NCBI GenBank assembly: GCA_963676415.1
Contig: OY781097.1
Span: 2,790,001-2,854,000 of the forward strand
Source: G963662905 sp963676415
GTDB taxonomy: Bacteria > Bacteroidota > Bacteroidia > Bacteroidales > WRLA01
DNA length: 64,000 nt
Direction of reading: 5' to 3'
Every line of letters begins with the position of its first letter. Positions within the stretch are counted from its first letter, which is position 1. Below, one piece after another: positions 17,528 to 25,680 of this stretch. The translations under genes and the position numbers were made by a program. The notes below the pieces were generated by a model. The model made no database searches. It was not told the origin of the DNA and worked only from the letters and a program-made list of their open reading frames with translations.

Positions 17528-17594
17528 GCCTGTCCCGAACCCATTCGGAGCTTGTTCCGAGAATTACACGGGGCCTGTCCCGAGCCATTCGGGA
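17528..17594. repeat. Paired CCTGTCCCGA...TTCGG repeats in the 17143-17846 gene-free region
   Basis: Two near-identical units, GCCTGTCCCGAACCCATTCGG (17528-17548) and GCCTGTCCCGAGCCATTCGG (17573-17592), are direct repeats about 45 bp apart. Each can fold on itself; the second has a perfect TCCCGA/TCGGGA stem (17578-17594). They resemble the CCCGAAGTTTCGGG palindrome at 4939-4954 and so may belong to one dispersed family. The rest of the 700-bp stretch is AT-rich, with no other supported feature except the ROK promoter element near 17161. Confidence 0.5.
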
Positions 17595-17846
17595 AAAACA
17601 GGTGTGCCAATATATTGGGGAATCAATTTACGCGGTATTTTCTGCCAAATACCTTTTGGGAAGGGAAAACAAGCCATTTTCAGCAGAAAGCTTTAGTATG
17701 CAATAATTCCAAAGGGAGTTTTGTATATATATCGATATCTATAGTCCATTTTATGGGGTTTTGGCTAGCTGTCCCGGATTAAGCTTACCCACCCAACAGC
17801 CAGCATTAAATCATTTTATTAATTTAGCGGAAAAAACAATTAATAT

Positions 17847-18206
17847 ATGAGACCTAAAGAAGTCGTAAATGAGTTTGTCCGCTTGTTCAATAAATCAGAT
17901 GCCGCTTCCATCGCAGAGCTATATCACGCTGAGGCAATAAATCACCAGGTAGCAAATGAGCCAATCCAGGGCAAAGCTGCCATAAGGGATATGTTTGAAC
18001 GGGAATTTGCTCAGGCAGAAATGGTTTGCATTGTTGAAAATATTTTTGAGGATGGCGAATGGGGGATACTCGAATGGCGCGACCCGCTTGGCCTCCGTGG
18101 ATGTGGCTTTTTCCATATTGTTGATGGTAAGATCAAATTCCAGCGCGGCTACTGGGATAAGCTGAGTTTCCTGCGCCAGCATAAGCTGCCTATTCCGCCA
18201 AAATAG
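17847..18206 (+). CDS. SnoaL/NTF2-like small protein
   Basis: 119 aa. The pattern of an N-terminal helix (EVVNEFVRLFNKSDAASIAELYHAEAINHQ), then a helix around AAIRDMFEREFA, then beta-strands ending GGF-type segments (GCGFFHIVDGKIKFQRGYWDK) fits the NTF2-like/SnoaL alpha+beta barrel. Members bind small hydrophobic ligands or act as minor isomerases. No catalytic residue set can be assigned here. It stands alone, converges on trpB and shares the terminator at 18225-18260. Confidence 0.75.
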   Translation: MRPKEVVNEFVRLFNKSDAASIAELYHAEAINHQVANEPIQGKAAIRDMFEREFAQAEMVCIVENIFEDGEWGILEWRDPLGLRGCGFFHIVDGKIKFQRGYWDKLSFLRQHKLPIPPK

Positions 18207-18224
18207 GATTAAAATAAGCCAAAA

Positions 18225-18260
18225 AAAAGGCACGCATTTAATTTCCCGTGCCTTTTCGTT
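18225..18260. terminator. Bidirectional intrinsic terminator between SnoaL-like gene and trpB
   Basis: Perfect 10-bp stem AAAAGGCACG/CGTGCCTTTT with a 12-nt loop, A-rich on one side and T-rich on the other. It serves both convergent genes. Confidence 0.85.
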
Positions 18261-18286
18261 TTAAGGTTTATAAGGCTTGATCCATG

Positions 18287-19513
18287 CTAATTCCCTTTCA
18301 CAATAAACAAGCCATTGCGGTCCACATCTTTGTCTCCGCGTCCGGAAAGGTTGATGATGCTGATTGCGTCCTTTTCCCCTTTGAGCAGTTTTATAGCCAG
18401 AGCCACGGCATGAGAAGATTCCACCGCTGGGATGATGCCTTCCAAGCGCGATAAAAGAGCGAAGGCTTCCAGGGCTTCATCATCGGTGATGCCATGATAA
18501 TTTACCCTTTTGCTTTCTTTGAGAAAAGCGTGTTGGGGGCTGATTCCCGGATAATCGAGCCCGGCTGCAATGGAGCGTGTTGGGCAGGCATTGCCTTCTT
18601 CATCCATGATGCAATAGGAATATGTGCCCTGAAAAACGCCTGCTTTGCCGATGCTGAGCGTGGCAGCCGTTTGCCCTGCTTCTAAGCATTGCCCACCACC
18701 TTCTGCGGCATGGATTTTTACAGTATCATCATCCAGGAAACTGCTGAACAGGCCAATGGCATTGGACCCACCCCCGATGCATGCAAAAATATTATCGGGC
18801 AGGCGGCCTTCAGCCTTAAGAAATTGTTCGCGGGCTTCTTTCCCGATTATGGATTGGAAATGTCCGACCATGGCAGGGTAGGGATGTGGGCCAACTTGTG
18901 ATCCCAAAAGATAATACACATCGGGATTATTAACATAATACATCAGCGCAGCATCCACAGCATCTTTCAAAGTTCCGCGGCCCTGATCGGTCAGGTGCAT
19001 TTCACTACCCAACAGTTCGATGCGTTTTACATTCATCTGCTGGCGTTGGGCATCGGTTTTGCCCATAAAAATTTTGCACTTTAAGCCCAGCAAAGAGGCT
19101 GCAGTAGCTGTGGCCACGCCATGCTGACCGGCACCGGTTTCTGCAATGATTTCTTTTGCGCCCATTTCGCGCGCCAGCAAAATTTGCCCAATGGTATTGT
19201 TGATTTTATGCGAACCGGTATGGTTCAGGTCTTCGCGCTTGAGGTAAATGCGGCTGCCGCAATATTTAGATAGCCGGGCTGAGTAGTAAAGAGGCGAGGG
19301 ACGGCCTACAAAATCCTGAAGCAATTGATAATACTCCTTTCGGAATTTTTCCGTGAAACAGATTTTTTGGAAAGCTTCGTTTAAAGCGAGCAGTTTAGGC
19401 TCTAAAACAGGAGGTACATAAGCTCCGCCGAATTCGCCAAAGCGTCCGTTATGATTTTTGTACGAATATTGTTTTGTGTTTTCGGTGATGATATTTTGTG
19501 ATGAATTTTTCAT
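18287..19513 (-). CDS. trpB: Tryptophan synthase beta chain
   Basis: 408 aa, normal for TrpB1. It condenses indole with serine to give tryptophan using PLP. The PLP lysine is Lys103 in LNHTGSHKINN. Also visible are GRFGEFGGAYVPP, ETGAGQHGVATATA and the phosphate loop CIGGGSNAIG, plus GLDYPGISPQHA. No trpA or other trp gene lies nearby, so the copy is a stand-alone transcription unit. Its upstream region holds a full attenuator (19756-19926) and a second Trp-rich ORF (19582-19704), so expression should respond to tryptophanyl-tRNA supply. Confidence 0.97.
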   Translation of the reverse strand: MKNSSQNIITENTKQYSYKNHNGRFGEFGGAYVPPVLEPKLLALNEAFQKICFTEKFRKEYYQLLQDFVGRPSPLYYSARLSKYCGSRIYLKREDLNHTGSHKINNTIGQILLAREMGAKEIIAETGAGQHGVATATAASLLGLKCKIFMGKTDAQRQQMNVKRIELLGSEMHLTDQGRGTLKDAVDAALMYYVNNPDVYYLLGSQVGPHPYPAMVGHFQSIIGKEAREQFLKAEGRLPDNIFACIGGGSNAIGLFSSFLDDDTVKIHAAEGGGQCLEAGQTAATLSIGKAGVFQGTYSYCIMDEEGNACPTRSIAAGLDYPGISPQHAFLKESKRVNYHGITDDEALEAFALLSRLEGIIPAVESSHAVALAIKLLKGEKDAISIINLSGRGDKDVDRNGLFIVKGN

Positions 19514-19581
19514 TTTAATTTGATTTTTGAGTGAGTGAAAATTATTGATTTATAGAAAGTTAAGATTTATTGATGAATGAT

Positions 19582-19704
19582 TCAGAATGTCAGCCCCGGG
19601 GCAATTTTGTTGCCTGCATGATTCTCAAAACCGGGCGTTCCTGGCCAAAAGCGCCATCGGAACCAGAGATTTTTCCACCAAATTAAATAAATCAGGTTTT
19701 TCAT
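19582..19704 (-). CDS. Trp-rich 40-codon ORF between trp attenuator and trpB
   Basis: ATG at 19704, stop TGA at 19584-19582. The peptide is 40 residues and includes LIWWKNLWFRWRFW, giving five Trp codons within codons 9-20, then a Gly/Pro/Asn-rich tail. It ends 68 nt before the trpB start. Trp is normally about 1% of residues, so this density just upstream of trpB is unlikely to be chance. It could be a second leader peptide sensing tryptophan, a small protein co-expressed with trpB, or a decayed leader. Hairpins GGCAA/TTGCC (19600-19614) and GCCCCGGGGC (19593-19602) overlap its 3' end. No homologue was recognised. Confidence 0.55.
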   Translation of the reverse strand: MKNLIYLIWWKNLWFRWRFWPGTPGFENHAGNKIAPGLTF

Positions 19705-19755
19705 TTCATTTTGTTTTTTGTATGACCTGCTTTGGAGACGCCTAAATCCGTGCAT

Positions 19756-19795
19756 AAAAAAAGCCGCAGGTGATTTTCACCTGCGGCTTTTTTTT
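19756..19795 (-). terminator. Attenuator terminator of trpB leader
   Basis: A near-perfect long hairpin: GCCGCAGGTGA and its complement around a 3-nt loop, flanked by A7 and T9 runs. Read on the minus strand it ends in a U7 tract, about 26 nt after the trpL stop codon and about 240 nt before trpB. A competing antiterminator could not be drawn with certainty. A short UGGCU/AGCCG pairing that overlaps the Trp codons may be the pause hairpin. Confidence 0.85.
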
Positions 19796-19821
19796 TATTT
19801 TTTTTGAACATACCGGCTCAG

Positions 19822-19881
19822 CTACTTCACCATTCGGGGAAATAATTTAAGCCACCACCAGTTGTTCATTAAGCGAATCAT
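19822..19881 (-). CDS. trpL: trp leader peptide with three consecutive Trp codons
   Basis: ATG at 19881 to TAG at 19824-19822 encodes the 19-residue MIRLMNNWWWLKLFPRMVK. Three adjacent TGG codons at positions 8-10, a promoter directly upstream (19898-19926) and an intrinsic terminator directly downstream make a classic attenuation leader. Ribosome stalling at the Trp codons when charged tRNA-Trp is scarce would allow read-through into trpB. Confidence 0.88.
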   Translation of the reverse strand: MIRLMNNWWWLKLFPRMVK

Positions 19882-19897
19882 ATCAGTTTATTTGTTG

Positions 19898-19926
19898 CAA
19901 AAATAAATTTATTTTCATTAAAGCAA
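19898..19926 (-). promoter_or_regulatory. Promoter of the trpL-trpB transcript
   Basis: Minus-strand TATTTTTG (19905-19898) fits the -7 consensus TAnnTTTG. TTG at 19926-19924 stands 18 bp upstream as the -33 box. The start of transcription would be near 19891, only about 10 nt before the trpL ATG. Confidence 0.6.
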
Positions 19927-19961
19927 GGGGTTTCCTGAAAAAATATTAGAAGAGCTTACTT

Positions 19962-20620
19962 TTTAGCCTGCTTAAAAATGCGCTAAAATATACACATGAA
20001 GGATGGACAGAAATTATCAGTAACATTGATGAAGAAATGTTGTGTATTTGTGTGCGCGACAGCGGAATTGCAACAGACCAGCATCAATTTGTTTTTGTTC
20101 GTTTTGTTCAGGCGGATAGCCAGCTTGATAAACCAAATGAAGGAGCAGGTTTGGAACAGTCGATATCAAAGGCATCTGCCAAATTGCATGGGGGTAATAT
20201 AAAACTAAAAACGGCCAAAGAATCCTGATGAAAAAAAGATGAAATCATTTTCAAATGCAGTTTAAGGGGCAAAAGTGTTTTGCTTGCAGATGATAATAAA
20301 AGTGTACGTATGTACCTTTTCTTGGTTTTGGAGCCTCAGGTAAAAAAATATACGAAACAGTCAATGGTTGTGATGCGGTTTCTTTGGTGAAAAAACATCA
20401 GGACATTAGTTTGGTTTTAATGGATATGAAAATGACTGCCAAAGATGGATATCTGGCAACAAGAGAGTTTGGGTGTTAAAAACTGATATCATCATTATTG
20501 CGCAAACGGCCTTTACCTTGGAAGGCGACTGCGAAAAGTCACTGTAAGCTGGTTGTGATGATTATTTGAGTATATATGATTTGCTGTAAGTGATTCAAAA
20601 ATTTTCATAAATTTGGAGAT
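19962..20620 (+). pseudogene. Decayed hybrid histidine kinase fragment (HATPase + receiver)
   Basis: Translation around 19965 gives LLKNALKYTHEGW (N box), then ICVRDSGIATDQ and FVRFVQADSQLDKPNEG, up to a stop near 20228. These align with residues about 655-740 of the intact kinase downstream (NLIKNAIKFTNEG, FDRFVQADSRL). A separate stretch from 20277 gives VLLADDNKSV, then in another frame SLVLMDMKM and, after a further stop and shift, IIAQTAF and AGCDDY. These match the receiver domain (LVLMDLKMPLMDG, IIAQTAF, AGCDDYVPKP). Frame changes and stops show that it is dead. It lacks the PAS and HisKA parts, so it is a truncated tandem duplicate. Confidence 0.85.
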
Positions 20621-20778
20621 TGACTTCATCTTAAGATTTTTGGTAAAAATGGATTGACTGTTTCAAATCCCGCAATATGCAAAAAAATGCTTGCTAAGCT
20701 GTTTTTTGATTTTAATTGTATTTATCACCTGTTTTTGATGATTCAAAATACCGCTACTGATTAAGCATCAAACATAAT

Positions 20779-23460
20779 ATGGAATCAACTACTAAGCATC
20801 AAAATACGCAAATGGATTTGAATTTTTTTACCCAATTACTTGATTATATCGATGAAGCTGTTATTGTGGCCAACTTGAAAGGAGAAGTAATTTACTGGAA
20901 TAAGGGAGCGGAAAAAGTTTATCGGTACAGTAAAAAAGAAGCTTTGGGCAAAAATGTCCTACAATTGACCGTTGCAGAATCGGATAAAACCAATACCCGG
21001 GAGGTGATGGATGCGCTAATGGCTGGAAAAACCTATAAAGGAAGGTTTTTGGCAAAAGATAAAAAAAGGCGTGTTTTTCATGCAAAGGTCAGCGATACAC
21101 CGCTCTATGACCCGGAAGGGAAATTGATCGGGATGATTGGAGTTTCATCAGATATCAGTGAACAAATTGAATGGGAAAAGCTCATTGGTGATAAGCAACA
21201 GAGCCTGGAGCAGATTATTCAAACAATACCGGATTCCTTTACAATCAGCCGGATGTTTGATGGAAAATTCCTTTATACAAATGAGGCATTTGAAAAGCTG
21301 AGCGGCTATAATCCATTAGAATCCGTAGGCAATACTTCCCTCGAATTAAATATCTGGGCAAAGCCTGATGAGCGGGATTTATGGGTCGCAAACTTGAAAA
21401 AGGAGCTATCTGTTCAGAATCGGGAAATGATATTACAAAAAAAAGGGGGTGAAAAAATTACTGCCCTTTTGTCCTCACGATGGATGCAATTTGATGGAGA
21501 AGAGTGCCTGTTGACAGTGGCCCGTGATATCAGCGAACGTAAACAGCTCGAAAAAGAACTGCATGAAAATGAAGAACGGCTTAGGACGCTCATTAATTCA
21601 ACACCCGACATCATTTGTTTTAAAGATGGCGATGGCCGGTGGCTGGTAGCTAATGATGCTGATATTGAGCTGTTTGCACTTCAGGGAATTGATTACCACG
21701 GAAAGACGGATATAGAGCTTGCCGAAATAGGCAATCCCGTTTTTAGGGATGCCTTTATCCAGTGCACCGAAAGCGACAGGAAAACCTGGGAAGGTGGAAA
21801 AACACGCCGTGAACAGGAAGCCGTTACGCGTATTGATGGTGAAACATTAATCTATGATGTAATTAAAGTGCCTATTTTTGATGGTGATGACAAAAGGCTG
21901 GGATTGATTGTTTTAGGTCGTGATGTTACAGAAAGGGAGCGTGTAAAACAGAACCTGAAGGATAAAAATGATCTGCTCGAAGGACTGATGGACAATGTGT
22001 TGATCGGAATAAGTGTGTGGAGTACAGAAGGCAAACTTGAGCTTGTCAATAAAGGGTTTGAGAACCTGACAGCCTATACTCAGGAAGAAATTGGAAATAT
22101 TGAAAATTGGTTCCGATTGGTTTATCCTGATGAAGGTTATCGGACATTGGTAATGAAGGATTGGCAAGATTCGACCAAAGAAAAAGAAGCCATTCGTGAG
22201 TTCAGGATTTGTACCAAAAATGGCAAATATAAAGATGTAGAGTTTAGGGGGAGTTTCCTGCCCGATGGACGAGCCATTGTGAGCCTCACCGATATTTCAC
22301 AGCGTAAACTGGATGAAAAGATACTGCTTGAAGCTAAGGAGAAAGCCGAGGAATCAGACCGGCTTAAATCCGCATTCCTCGCAAACATGAGCCACGAAAT
22401 CCGCACACCTATGAATGGAATCATGGGTTTTGCGCAGCTCTTGCGCGAACAGACAATCAGGGAGGAAGACCAGCAGAGATATTTAAGCATTATAGAAAGC
22501 AGCGGCCAGCGGATGCTTGGAATTATAAACGACCTTGTCAATATTTCAAAAATCGAAGCAGGGCAGATGGAAGTGTTTCGTGAAAAAATTTCGGTGCTGT
22601 ATCAGCTGGAATATCTTTATAATTTTTTCAAGCCGGAAGCGGAAAAGAAAGGACTTGACCTGTCCTATACAAGTAATCTGGTGCAAGGGAAAGATTACCT
22701 TTTTACGGATCGGGAAAAGTTGTATGCCATGCTAACCAATTTGATTAAGAATGCAATTAAATTCACCAATGAAGGCAGCATTGATTTTGGTTGCATGCTT
22801 AAAAATGGGGTGATGAGGTTTCATATAACCGACACAGGAATCGGAATCCCGGAAGACTGTCAGGGAGCAGTTTTTGACCGTTTTGTACAGGCCGACAGCC
22901 GCCTGGTCAGTGCTATTGAAGGTTCGGGACTGGGGCTTGCAATTACAAAAGCTTATGCAGAAATGTTGGGCGGTTCCATTTGGCTGGAATCAACAGAAGG
23001 ACAGGGGACAAGCTTCTTCTTTACTATTCCTGTAGTGCATCCTAAAACAATGAAAGTTCAGGGCGAAAACAAGGAAGCAGATAACGACCAGTCCGTTTTG
23101 TTAACAAAAACAATACTGATTGTCGAAGATGATGTTATGGCACAACTGTTTCTGCAAGATTTTCTCCAAGGAAAATGTGAGCGGATACTTGTGGCGAAAA
23201 ATGGCCTGGAGGCTGTGGAGTGTGTTCAAAATCAGCCGGATATTGATTTGGTACTGATGGACCTGAAAATGCCCCTGATGGATGGTTTTACCGCAGCAAG
23301 AAATATTAAAAAACTTCGTCCGGAAATTAAGATCATTGCACAAACCGCTTTTGCAATTCAGGGCGATAAAGAAGAAGCACTGAAAGCCGGCTGCGATGAT
23401 TATGTCCCAAAACCCATCAATGCTCGTGATTTATTGAAAAAAATGAACGATTTGTTGTGA
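20779..23460 (+). CDS. Cytoplasmic hybrid histidine kinase with four PAS domains
   Basis: 893 aa with no signal or membrane segment. Four PAS modules are seen at about 15-130, 142-255, 265-388 and 398-510. HisKA follows with phospho-acceptor His539 (FLANMSHEIRTPMNG), then HATPase_c with N658 (NLIKNAIKF) and the G boxes ITDTGIGIPED and GSGLGLAI. A receiver at about 777-893 has acidic EDD (783-785), phospho-acceptor Asp828 (LVLMDLKMP) and Lys878 (PKP). No output domain follows, so it would signal through a separate phosphotransfer or response regulator. PAS domains may sense redox state or small molecules. It lies directly downstream of its decayed duplicate, with no partner regulator adjacent. 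Confidence 0.92.
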   Translation: MESTTKHQNTQMDLNFFTQLLDYIDEAVIVANLKGEVIYWNKGAEKVYRYSKKEALGKNVLQLTVAESDKTNTREVMDALMAGKTYKGRFLAKDKKRRVFHAKVSDTPLYDPEGKLIGMIGVSSDISEQIEWEKLIGDKQQSLEQIIQTIPDSFTISRMFDGKFLYTNEAFEKLSGYNPLESVGNTSLELNIWAKPDERDLWVANLKKELSVQNREMILQKKGGEKITALLSSRWMQFDGEECLLTVARDISERKQLEKELHENEERLRTLINSTPDIICFKDGDGRWLVANDADIELFALQGIDYHGKTDIELAEIGNPVFRDAFIQCTESDRKTWEGGKTRREQEAVTRIDGETLIYDVIKVPIFDGDDKRLGLIVLGRDVTERERVKQNLKDKNDLLEGLMDNVLIGISVWSTEGKLELVNKGFENLTAYTQEEIGNIENWFRLVYPDEGYRTLVMKDWQDSTKEKEAIREFRICTKNGKYKDVEFRGSFLPDGRAIVSLTDISQRKLDEKILLEAKEKAEESDRLKSAFLANMSHEIRTPMNGIMGFAQLLREQTIREEDQQRYLSIIESSGQRMLGIINDLVNISKIEAGQMEVFREKISVLYQLEYLYNFFKPEAEKKGLDLSYTSNLVQGKDYLFTDREKLYAMLTNLIKNAIKFTNEGSIDFGCMLKNGVMRFHITDTGIGIPEDCQGAVFDRFVQADSRLVSAIEGSGLGLAITKAYAEMLGGSIWLESTEGQGTSFFFTIPVVHPKTMKVQGENKEADNDQSVLLTKTILIVEDDVMAQLFLQDFLQGKCERILVAKNGLEAVECVQNQPDIDLVLMDLKMPLMDGFTAARNIKKLRPEIKIIAQTAFAIQGDKEEALKAGCDDYVPKPINARDLLKKMNDLL

Positions 23461-23846
23461 TGGAGGAACGGTAGTGGATTTTGCCATTAACAGAAAATCA
23501 CCTGAAAGATTTTTTGGTATTTGTGTATGATTTTCTCGAATGAATAGAGGTTCAGATATTGGAAAATAAGCTGAAATGTGATGATTTAAAAACATTAATA
23601 TTTCGTATTGGCTTTTTGGAATGTTTTTGGCTTTTAAAGGATGAATTGATAAATCTTTTGCTTTTTTTCAATTCCTCCAGGAAGGCAATGATACATTCAG
23701 GTATTCAAAAAATCATAATATTGTACTTCAAAGAGTTAAAAAATTTGCGAAATTTGCTAAAAATATTAAGATGTGCTACAAACCAATGAAACCGTTCGGT
23801 TTATTGATCCTCAATTTGCAGCGGATTTCATACAAAATCTATAGTT
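23461..23846. other. AT-rich gene-free stretch before GH53
   Basis: No gene could be supported. A 76-codon frame at 23559-23789 has biased, low-complexity composition and no recognisable features. One small inverted repeat, AAACCG-TT-CGGTTT (23789-23802), lies 45 bp before the GH53 start and could be a regulator site. Nothing else was noted. Confidence 0.4.
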
Positions 23847-25013
23847 ATGATAAAATTACTCAAAATTAATTTATTCGTTTTCGTTCTCTTTGCTTTTTCA
23901 TTTTCGGCCTGCAAATCATCCAATGATGATGATCAATCAGACCCGGCACCAACGCCTCCGGCGGCTTTTGAGCCTGATTTGCTCATTGGGGCAGACCTGT
24001 CATTTTATCCACAATTAAATACACTGGGATATCAGTATTTTGATGAAAATGGATTGGAAATTGAAATGCTTTCATATCTGAAATCAAAAGGCTTTGAGCT
24101 GATCCGTCTGCGCTTGTGGCATAGTCCTGGTGATGCCCATTCCAATCTGCGCGAGGTAATTGATTTCAGTAAGCAAATCAAAGCTCAGAATATGGACATA
24201 CTGCTTGATTTCCATTTCTCTGATAGTTGGGCAGATCCGGGAAAACAAGCTGTTCCTGCAGCCTGGCAAGGGTTGGATTATAATGTAATTAAAGACAGTG
24301 TTTATCAATATACCCTTCAGGTGATGCAATTGATGAAGGATCAGAATACCTTACCTGCAATAGTGCAGGTAGGCAATGAAACCAATAGTGGATTTTTGTG
24401 GCCTTATGGCAAAATAGAGGGCAACAGTGCGGAAAGCTGGCAGGCTTATGCCGGCCTGGTTAAGGAATCAGTGAAAGCGATTCGCGAAATAGCCGGATCG
24501 GATTCGGAAATTATGATGCATTTTGCAGGAGTTGATGCAGCTCCCTGGTTTTTTAATGGGCTGAAAGAACAGCAGGTTGACTATGACTGGGTGGGGCTGA
24601 GCTGGTATCCAATTTGGCATACTCAAGATTTAACAGCAATGCAAAATACACTATCTCAATTGATTGCTGCTACGGGCAAAAATTTGATGATTGTTGAAAC
24701 GGCCTATCCCTTTACTTTGGATTGGGATGACGATCAGAATAACCTTTGCGGATTGCCAGAGCAGCTCGTTGAAGGCTATCCGGCTACGGAAAAAGGACAA
24801 GCAGATATTGTTTCGAAGCTATTGGATATGCTCGAAGAGCTGAGCAGTGAAAATACGGAATGTGGAATCTGCTACTGGGCACCTGAGTGGGTGAGCAGGG
24901 AAGGAGGGATTGGCTCTTCCTGGGAAAATATGTGTCTCTTCGATTTTGACCACAGAGCATTGCCCGTAATAAATGAATTTGATCGAAATAAAGCAAAAGA
25001 AGGTGAAAAATAA
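23847..25013 (+). CDS. GH53 endo-beta-1,4-galactanase lipoprotein
   Basis: 388 aa. Lipoprotein signal with lipobox FSAC, then an acidic/proline linker (SSNDDDQSDPAPTPP). The rest is one GH53 barrel: LLIGADLSFYPQLN, IRLRLWHSPGDAHSNL, DFHFSDSWADPGKQ and the acid/base Glu in VQVGNETNSGFLWP. The nucleophile Glu is in LMIVETAYPFTLDW, followed by GICYWAPEWVS. It hydrolyses beta-1,4-galactan side chains of pectin or type I arabinogalactan, probably at the outer membrane surface. It has no SusC/SusD partners here. Its product could feed the beta-galactosidase encoded at 9449-13180, though the two are not in one operon. Confidence 0.93.
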   Translation: MIKLLKINLFVFVLFAFSFSACKSSNDDDQSDPAPTPPAAFEPDLLIGADLSFYPQLNTLGYQYFDENGLEIEMLSYLKSKGFELIRLRLWHSPGDAHSNLREVIDFSKQIKAQNMDILLDFHFSDSWADPGKQAVPAAWQGLDYNVIKDSVYQYTLQVMQLMKDQNTLPAIVQVGNETNSGFLWPYGKIEGNSAESWQAYAGLVKESVKAIREIAGSDSEIMMHFAGVDAAPWFFNGLKEQQVDYDWVGLSWYPIWHTQDLTAMQNTLSQLIAATGKNLMIVETAYPFTLDWDDDQNNLCGLPEQLVEGYPATEKGQADIVSKLLDMLEELSSENTECGICYWAPEWVSREGGIGSSWENMCLFDFDHRALPVINEFDRNKAKEGEK

Positions 25014-25073
25014 TTTTAGGGAAGATGTTCAAGGGTGTCTGTTATTTAGATTGTGCTTTATAAATAATTGATA

Positions 25074-25140
25074 TATAACGTGTTATAAACATTCTTATTT
25101 AGAATCCTTATAAATATTTGTTATTTTTATAACAGTGTTA
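25074..25140 (+). promoter_or_regulatory. Cluster of ATAAC/GTTAT inverted repeats upstream of the hydrogenase operon
   Basis: Three symmetric elements are present. They are TATAAC-GT-GTTATA (25074-25087), TTGTTAT-N4-ATAACAG (25118-25135) and TAACA-G-TGTTA (25130-25140), the last overlapping the second. The second resembles the Rex operator TTGTTAAnnnnTTAACAA known from anaerobes, where Rex senses NADH/NAD+. They lie about 55-120 bp upstream of the inferred transcription start. A Rex link fits a hydrogenase that handles NADH but remains an inference. Confidence 0.45.
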
Positions 25141-25157
25141 AATTTTTCACAGATTAA

Positions 25158-25189
25158 TTTGGCCAGTATATTGGGGTATGATATTTTTG
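25158..25189 (+). promoter_or_regulatory. Promoter of hydrogenase operon
   Basis: TTTG (25158-25161), 20 bp, then TATTTTTG (25182-25189): an exact fit to the Bacteroidota primary-sigma consensus. Transcription should start near 25196, leaving a leader of about 75 nt. Confidence 0.7.
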
Positions 25190-25272
25190 CAAAAAATTAG
25201 GATGGCAACAATCTTAATTTTCAATGAAATAAGAGTAATTTTTTCGGAATATATTCAAAGCAAAAAAGAATT

Positions 25273-25668
25273 ATGGCAAAAATTAAGTCTTTGGCTGATT
25301 TAAAAAACCTGAAAAACAATGTTCAGGCTAAGATTGATTTGCGCGAGAAGGGCGACAATGCCGAAAAGCTCGTTCAAATTAAAGTCGGTATGGCTACCAG
25401 TGGTATTGCCTCCGGGGCGAAAGAAATCATGAATTTTCTGATCGATGAGCTGGAAAAACGCAATGTTCCTGCTGTTGTGACACAAACCGGCGATATGGGC
25501 TACAGCTTTGCTGAACCTACAATCGAGGTGACACGTCCCGGCGAAGAACCTGTGGTTTTTGGTTATGTTGACCGCAACAAAGCCGATGAAATCATCGAAA
25601 AATATGTGAAGGCCGGCGAACTCGTTGACGGCATCCTCCCGGCAAATTATGAATCTATTGACGAATAA
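25273..25668 (+). CDS. hndB: HndB-like hydrogenase subunit lacking all cluster cysteines
   Basis: 131 aa thioredoxin-like ferredoxin fold related to the HndB subunit of NADP-reducing hydrogenase. The conserved scaffold is clear: VGMATSGIASGAKEIMNFL, TQTGDMGYSFAEPTIEV, EEPVVFGYVDRNKADEIIEKY. Family members normally hold a [2Fe-2S] cluster through Cys at TCGIA, TGCxG and xCxxEP. Here these positions read Ser, Asp and Ser, and the protein contains no cysteine at all. It therefore cannot bind the cluster and may be structural. It is the first gene of the operon, 12 bp before hndC. Confidence 0.85.
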   Translation: MAKIKSLADLKNLKNNVQAKIDLREKGDNAEKLVQIKVGMATSGIASGAKEIMNFLIDELEKRNVPAVVTQTGDMGYSFAEPTIEVTRPGEEPVVFGYVDRNKADEIIEKYVKAGELVDGILPANYESIDE

Positions 25669-25680
25669 ACCAAGAACAAG

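Noticed and set aside
19756..19881. Definite antiterminator structure for the trp leader
   Set aside because: Only a weak UGGCU/AGCCG pairing was found by hand. No convincing competitor of the terminator 5' arm could be drawn.
23559..23789. 76-codon ORF in the kinase-GH53 gap
   Set aside because: Low-complexity composition, no ribosome site, no recognisable motif.
23789..23802. AAACCG-TT-CGGTTT as a LacI-type operator
   Set aside because: No LacI-family gene is adjacent and the two central T residues do not pair. Kept only as a remark on the gap.
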